Assembly (NCBI GenBank): GCA_041651295.1 | Contig: JBAZJN010000036.1 | Location: 1 to 8,472, forward strand | Source: JBAZJN01 sp041651295 | GTDB lineage: Bacteria; Patescibacteriota; UBA1384; XYA2-FULL-43-10; CAINNR01 | Length of the DNA stretch: 8,472 nt | Reading direction: 5' to 3' | Part shown: positions 4,813 to 8,472 of the stretch, piece after piece | Layout of the letters: the number at the start of each line of letters is the position of its first letter | How positions within the stretch are numbered: the first letter of the stretch is position 1 | Translations under genes and position numbers: made by a program | Notes under the pieces: generated by a model | The model's database searches: none | Told to the model about the DNA's origin: nothing | What the model saw: only the letters and a program-made list of their open reading frames with translations

Positions 4813-4870
4813 AACGCCGGAGCTAACCGGCGAGCGTAGCGGAGGTCGGCGTCTAGCGACTTTGTTATCT
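4809..4870 (+). other. attC-like recombination site G
   Basis: R'' is GCCCAAC (4809-4815), followed by GCCGGAGCTAACCGGC (4816-4831), a classic attC left half. The right half is TCGGC (4846-4850), then TAGC, a spacer ending ACTTT, and R' GTTATCT (4864-4870). GCTA (4822-4825) pairs with TAGC (4854-4857) and AC (4826-4827) with GT (4851-4852), leaving C4853 extrahelical. The inner stem is less regular than in B and D. The length is 62 bp. Confidence 0.8.
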
Positions 4871-4889
4871 GATTTTTGAGGGTTTAAAA

Positions 4890-5114
4890 ATGAATACTTA
4901 TACATCAAATTCAACATTGTTCTGCCACTGGTGTAAAATACCTTTGGGCAATGCTTCACAGGTAATTTATTTAAACGGCAATTTACCGATCTGCGATTTA
5001 TGTTTATCAAAACAAGTAACTCCTAAAAGAACAGAATACGATGATGAGGTTGATAGAATAAAAATTTTAATCCAAGATGAGGGAGCAATAGATGAAAAAG
5101 AAAATAATGGTTGA
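4890..5114 (+). CDS. small zinc-ribbon-like protein
   Basis: The 74-aa protein has two C-x2-C knuckles, CHWC at 12-15 and CDLC at 35-38, about 20 residues apart. This spacing suits a four-cysteine zinc ribbon or treble-clef fold. The C-terminal half is acidic and helical. GAGGG at 4878-4882, seven bases ahead of ATG, supports the start. The last 23 bases overlap the start of the HNH gene, suggesting coupled translation and perhaps a joint function. I recognise no specific family; DNA or protein binding is plausible only from the cysteines. It begins 20 bases after the R' box of site G, so its left end could be a cassette boundary, but no matching AGATAAC box was found to its right. Confidence 0.65.
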   Translation: MNTYTSNSTLFCHWCKIPLGNASQVIYLNGNLPICDLCLSKQVTPKRTEYDDEVDRIKILIQDEGAIDEKENNG

Positions 5115-5718
5115 TATAGAAGTCATCAAGAAGAAAATATTAAATATGTTGCCATTTGTGTCTCGAAAAGAACATTTATATATTGTCGCCAGTCTGCAAG
5201 AGAAACATCGTAGAGATTTATCTGCTACGGAACAAGCAGTAAGCAAAGAAATTGATAAAATTGGGAAGGTGCTTGATAAAATAGCAACAATACAGTGGAG
5301 GCGTGAAGGTGGCGATAAGTATGGTATGTATTTGACATTCAATCCAGGAGGCTTTGGTGGTTTTCACCAATACGAAGATTTGAAATATATTGCTATGGCA
5401 ATGGGCAGGAGAGTTGAAGAAGAATTTGCCACAGCATATTATGTTTTTTATAACGCTGTCCAATCGGGGAAAATAATCAGACCCGATACTTGTGAGAAAT
5501 GCGGTTCATCTAAGAACATTCAAGCCCACCATGACGATTATTCAAAGCCATTAGACGTAAAATGGTTATGTGCAAAATGTCATAATAAGAAACACCATCG
5601 CCCTAAAACGGTTCTTGGAAGGAAATTATTAGAGTTACGAAATAAAGCAATAAAGAACGGTATGGTGCTAAAAACGGCAGATGAAATATTAAACGAAAAA
5701 CATCAAAACAGAATTTAA
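5092..5718 (+). CDS. HNH endonuclease, phage type
   Basis: The 208-aa protein carries an HNH/zinc module at about residues 130-170. It has CEKC (134-137), QAHHDDYSKPLDVKWLCAKCH (144-164) with the catalytic His pair at 146-147, and C160/C163 completing a four-cysteine zinc site, then KKHH. The first 125 residues are helical, with a coiled-coil-like stretch (KEIDKIGKVLDKI, 52-64) and no recognised domain. Free-standing phage HNH proteins of this type nick or cut DNA and are often selfish homing nucleases; others act in packaging or recombination. This one is not next to terminase genes in view. The start at 5092 has GAGGGAG about eight bases upstream. The nuclease motif is clear; the role is open. 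Confidence 0.85.
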   Translation: MKKKIMVDIEVIKKKILNMLPFVSRKEHLYIVASLQEKHRRDLSATEQAVSKEIDKIGKVLDKIATIQWRREGGDKYGMYLTFNPGGFGGFHQYEDLKYIAMAMGRRVEEEFATAYYVFYNAVQSGKIIRPDTCEKCGSSKNIQAHHDDYSKPLDVKWLCAKCHNKKHHRPKTVLGRKLLELRNKAIKNGMVLKTADEILNEKHQNRI

Positions 5719-5739
5719 TAGTCGCACAGTTCGACTATT
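5717..5739. terminator. hairpin between convergent genes, possible bidirectional terminator
   Basis: AATAGTCG (5717-5724) and CGACTATT (5732-5739) form a perfect 8-bp stem with a 7-nt loop. It spans the stop codons of the HNH gene (5716-5718) and of the reverse-strand gene (5735-5737). There is no real T-run on either side, so termination is plausible by position rather than by sequence. Confidence 0.4.
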
Positions 5740-8472
5740 CCTCATCATCTTTATTTTTAAATTGCCGCACAGCATTAAACTCTATTGTCTCGCGCTTCAA
5801 ACGATCAACGCCCTTTAAGCCGTCTTTGGTTTTGTATTCTTCAAGAAGAATTATTTCCTCTATTGCCTTGCCCAAATTCCCAAGCCATCCGGCCATTCTT
5901 GAAGCGCCCAGCCACAATGCGGGGTTAAATCCCTGAATAAGAGTATTTGCTTCGCGGAACGCCCTGAATTTCAGCTTTCCGATGAAGCTGTCATCTTCTT
6001 CATCGACACCCAACATCATCATGGTAATTGTCACAAAGGCCGTCATTTCAATGAACCTGTATATTTCTATAGCCTCTTTGGTTGTCAGTGCTTCTTTAAC
6101 GCCCATCTTCCCCTGTCGCGCGGAGTTTAAATCTTTGGCATATTGCCCCATGTCTTTGAGTAATGTTCTCAAAAAGGGAATGGCCCATGTTTTATATTGC
6201 ATATAAGCATTCCCGATCGATGTTGATCCGATAAGGGAATTGGAGCCAGAAACAACCCGATACCGGCCTTTTTCAAGGGTTATTTCAGCAAGCCTTTCTG
6301 TTGATATTGTTTCAGAATTATACTCCTGTTCGGTCATCATTCCCAAAAGCAGCTGTTTGTCTGCAAACCGTGTGCTGGCGTGGAACATTCCAAACATGGC
6401 AGTCATCAGTCTTTGGTTGATCTGGTCGCCCGGGGCGGTCAATGACTCCCATAAACTTCTGTCCGTAAAGGCTTCATATTTTTTAATGATCCGCTTGCCC
6501 TGAGCTGTTGCCATTCTTGCCGAACCAAGCGCCATGCCTTTGTCGCCCAATATTTGTCGGTTTGTTACCTGTTCGCCAAGTACACTCGCCATACCCGCGG
6601 GAATGGAAAAACCTAAGTCTTTCACGGTCAAAAAGGTTCTCAATGCCCTGATGCCGACATCAACCTGGCCGCCCTGTCTTAAAACCGAATCATAGCTGAT
6701 CTTCCGGCCCTTTTTATTGTTGATCCACTTATTGACAAAAGTTTTCAAAGAGCGATCCATCTCTAAACCCCTGGGCGTGTATCGCATCGGGGTTAAAGAT
6801 TGCGTGTAAATATCCAAATAAGGAATTGTCGCGTCAAACATTTTCACTCTTTCAAACATTCTTACATAGGTCATAAATACCCTGACTAAGTTCTGGGACG
6901 GGTCCAACTCTCCGGTTCTATGAAGCATGAATTGAAAGAATTTTTCTTTTGGTAATATCAGGCCGGTAGCGTCATCCAGAATATTAAATCCCATCATATC
7001 CTCTTGATACGCGGTAAATAGACTATTTACGCCCTCTTTCAGCCCTTTATCTCTGACATTCTCCAAAAAGGTTTTACGGATATGCGTAATGTAGTTTTGT
7101 CGGCCTTTGTCCAAGCCTCGCACAGATATCAGATATTCAAGAGCATTCGCAAAATATTGATCTATGTAATGCACAAGCCTCATTTGCGCCTTTGTTAATT
7201 GTTGGGCAAGTGCGTTTTTCATTGATTGCGGAGATTCCAGATATTCAAACTCTATTTTGTTCCGTGGGATCAGTCTGTCAATAATGCTCCGCTTAATAGA
7301 TTTATTCGCTTTCTTCGCAAGGTCATAGACCTCTGATTCGATATTGTGAATTTTCAGTTCCGCGCCTATTGTCGCCTCGGTCATTCTGGTAACCAGCAAA
7401 TCAAAGAAAGGGTCTTGATCTCTTAACGAAGCGTCCCATTTAAAAGATTCATTCCAGGCAACCACCGGCTCAAAATAATAAATTTGATCTTGCCCCGCCT
7501 CTTGACGTTTTGCGTTCATTTCATCGGCAAGAAAACGCCGCGCTTTATCAACTGAACCGTGTTTAATAACATCGTCTTTTGTCGGTTTAATCGTCTCAAT
7601 CAACTGGGCGGGCGGAAGTCCCTTCTTTTCCCGCATGGCATTTATTTCTTTCAACAGGTTTTCTTTCGCTTCCCGCCATGTCCTGATCCCTGCAAGGTTT
7701 GTCCGGTCAACCGTTTCAAGTTCCCTCTGGGTCAGGAAAACATCATCATACTGGAACGGTTCTAATAGTTGCGCGAACTGCCTCAACTGTTCTGTTGTCA
7801 TTTCGGAAATTGACGGCAGTTCCAAAGACCTTCTGTAATTGTCAACCTTTTGAAGTCTCTTTTCTTCAATCAGTCTTATCAACTGCGCTCTGGCAAATTG
7901 ATTTTCCTTGAAGTCAATCGCTTTCAGATTTACGTCTTTTAAGTATTGAGCAAATTCCTGTTCGTCCATTAAAAGAGGATTCTTCTTTGAGATTTTGCTC
8001 ATGTCATTATCAGTCAGGCCGAAGTAATCACGGACGTTCTTAAGGGTAGATTTACGTTGTGCCATCCACTTAATCGAGTTTTTCAGCTTCTTCAGTTCCG
8101 CGGCATTGCCCTCTTGAAAAGCTATTCTTGCCTTATTGACTGCCCTTGTAAACTCCGCCCTTGATACCTGTTCATTTTCATATATCTCTTGTAAATATTC
8201 AGCTTCAGCTTTATTTGATGTTTTCGAGATAACTTCTTTTTTGCTTTTGTTGCTCAATAAGTCCATCATCAAATCGTTGTCGTTAGTGTCCCATTCCTGC
8301 GCGACTTCATCCAGTTTTAAAGTGCCGTCTTTCTTGACAACGCCGGGGCGCTTTTTCATTAATATGCCAACATCTTCTTTGCCCCAATCCACAATAAGGG
8401 AATCATAATTTAAGCCGCCACGCTCTTTAATATATTTGGCAATTTCAAACATAGGGTCAGCGTTTACAGCGT
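5735..8472 (-). CDS. very large phage virion-type polyprotein, 5' end outside window
   Basis: The reverse-strand frame runs open to the right edge. The first Met (8450-8452) has no Shine-Dalgarno and is preceded in frame by ...AVNADP, so it is probably internal. Numbered from that Met, 905 residues are visible. Residues 3-70 (EIAKYIKERGGLNYDSL, RPGVVKKDG, LDEVAQEW) resemble a module recurring in giant phage proteins. Long charged helices follow (about 75-300). The rest is a helical body with amphipathic or hydrophobic stretches, such as GFSIPAGMASVLGEQV (about 611-626) and AFVTITMMMLGV (about 800-811). The tail is acidic (KNKDDEE). The best guess is an internal virion/ejection protein or polyvalent phage protein. 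I see no protease, lysozyme or polymerase motif. It converges on the HNH gene and marks the end of the accessory region. Confidence 0.65.
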   Translation of the reverse strand, partial: AVNADPMFEIAKYIKERGGLNYDSLIVDWGKEDVGILMKKRPGVVKKDGTLKLDEVAQEWDTNDNDLMMDLLSNKSKKEVISKTSNKAEAEYLQEIYENEQVSRAEFTRAVNKARIAFQEGNAAELKKLKNSIKWMAQRKSTLKNVRDYFGLTDNDMSKISKKNPLLMDEQEFAQYLKDVNLKAIDFKENQFARAQLIRLIEEKRLQKVDNYRRSLELPSISEMTTEQLRQFAQLLEPFQYDDVFLTQRELETVDRTNLAGIRTWREAKENLLKEINAMREKKGLPPAQLIETIKPTKDDVIKHGSVDKARRFLADEMNAKRQEAGQDQIYYFEPVVAWNESFKWDASLRDQDPFFDLLVTRMTEATIGAELKIHNIESEVYDLAKKANKSIKRSIIDRLIPRNKIEFEYLESPQSMKNALAQQLTKAQMRLVHYIDQYFANALEYLISVRGLDKGRQNYITHIRKTFLENVRDKGLKEGVNSLFTAYQEDMMGFNILDDATGLILPKEKFFQFMLHRTGELDPSQNLVRVFMTYVRMFERVKMFDATIPYLDIYTQSLTPMRYTPRGLEMDRSLKTFVNKWINNKKGRKISYDSVLRQGGQVDVGIRALRTFLTVKDLGFSIPAGMASVLGEQVTNRQILGDKGMALGSARMATAQGKRIIKKYEAFTDRSLWESLTAPGDQINQRLMTAMFGMFHASTRFADKQLLLGMMTEQEYNSETISTERLAEITLEKGRYRVVSGSNSLIGSTSIGNAYMQYKTWAIPFLRTLLKDMGQYAKDLNSARQGKMGVKEALTTKEAIEIYRFIEMTAFVTITMMMLGVDEEDDSFIGKLKFRAFREANTLIQGFNPALWLGASRMAGWLGNLGKAIEEIILLEEYKTKDGLKGVDRLKRETIEFNAVRQFKNKDDEE

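Larger units (their letters stand above)
4434..4864 (+). mobile_element. gene cassette VI carrying the Tad2-like gene
   Basis: The left crossover is in R' GTTGGGC (4433-4439) and the right one in R' GTTATCT (4864-4870). Its own R'' at 4809-4815 is GCCCAAC, an exact seven-base reverse complement of its first box. It contains one ORF with a strong ribosome-binding site. No good promoter is visible inside it. Confidence 0.7.

Noticed and set aside
5448..5460. TATAACG inside the HNH gene as another R'' box
   Set aside because: It is within a conserved coding region, has no matching right half, and does not mirror the GTTATCT start box.
1..8472. Integron integrase, transposase, tRNA or CRISPR array
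   Set aside because: No tyrosine-recombinase motifs, IS-like terminal inverted repeats, tRNA cloverleaf or regularly spaced repeats were seen in any frame or strand; the recurring palindromes have the attC layout and lie between unrelated ORFs.

Overview
The window looks like part of a tailed-phage or prophage genome, probably from a Gram-negative host. Its genes are small, mostly of kinds known only from phages: a conserved 'MKFRKKPVIIEAW' protein, an 'MAYFPN' cysteine-rich protein, a recombination-type gene trio, a DUF2829/Tad2 protein, an HNH nuclease and a very large virion-type polyprotein on the opposite strand. No integrase, tRNA, rRNA or CRISPR is visible. The host cannot be named from the sequence.

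The striking feature is that positions 1-1522 and 3802-4870 are organised like an integron gene-cassette array (a cluster of attC sites with no integrase in view). Short single ORFs are each followed by a 55-90 bp imperfect palindrome. Its outer boxes fit R''/R' (xxxxAAC ... GTTxxxx), its spacers are of matched length, and its inner L''/L' stem carries one extrahelical base on the right arm. In four cassettes the first seven bases (R') are the exact reverse complement of the R'' box at the cassette's own far end. This is what integron-type excision and insertion predicts: GTTATAA/TTATAAC, GTTGGGC/GCCCAAC (twice) and GTTATGC/GCATAAC. A fifth cassette matches at six of seven bases, and the mismatch destroys a stop codon.

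Layout. 2-121: 3' end of a gene. 116-177: attC A. 209-472: 87-aa phage protein. 475-529: attC B. 560-805: 81-aa cysteine-rich protein. 809-947: compound attC region C. 969-1241: 90-aa protein whose tail is read through attC D (1197-1285). 1282-1455: 57-aa protein starting inside attC D. 1450-1522: attC-like E. 1648-3807: a tightly packed trio (putative annealing-type protein, PD-(D/E)XK nuclease with a displaced active-site segment, coiled-coil protein). 3802-3885 plus 4431-4439: an attC apparently split by a 545-bp insert holding a 168-aa coiled-coil gene. 4474-4770: Tad2-like anti-Thoeris protein. 4809-4870: attC G. 4890-5718: zinc-ribbon and HNH pair. 5717-5739: hairpin between convergent genes. 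5735-8472: reverse-strand giant phage protein, incomplete at the right edge.

How it may work together (inference): the 1648-3807 trio resembles a phage recombination module, while the flanking cassettes supply exchangeable accessory functions, one of them plausibly counter-defence. Cassette joints also appear to make or break expression signals: a stop codon in R'', a start codon in R', a Shine-Dalgarno in the neighbouring L' box, and an extended -10 promoter at a joint.
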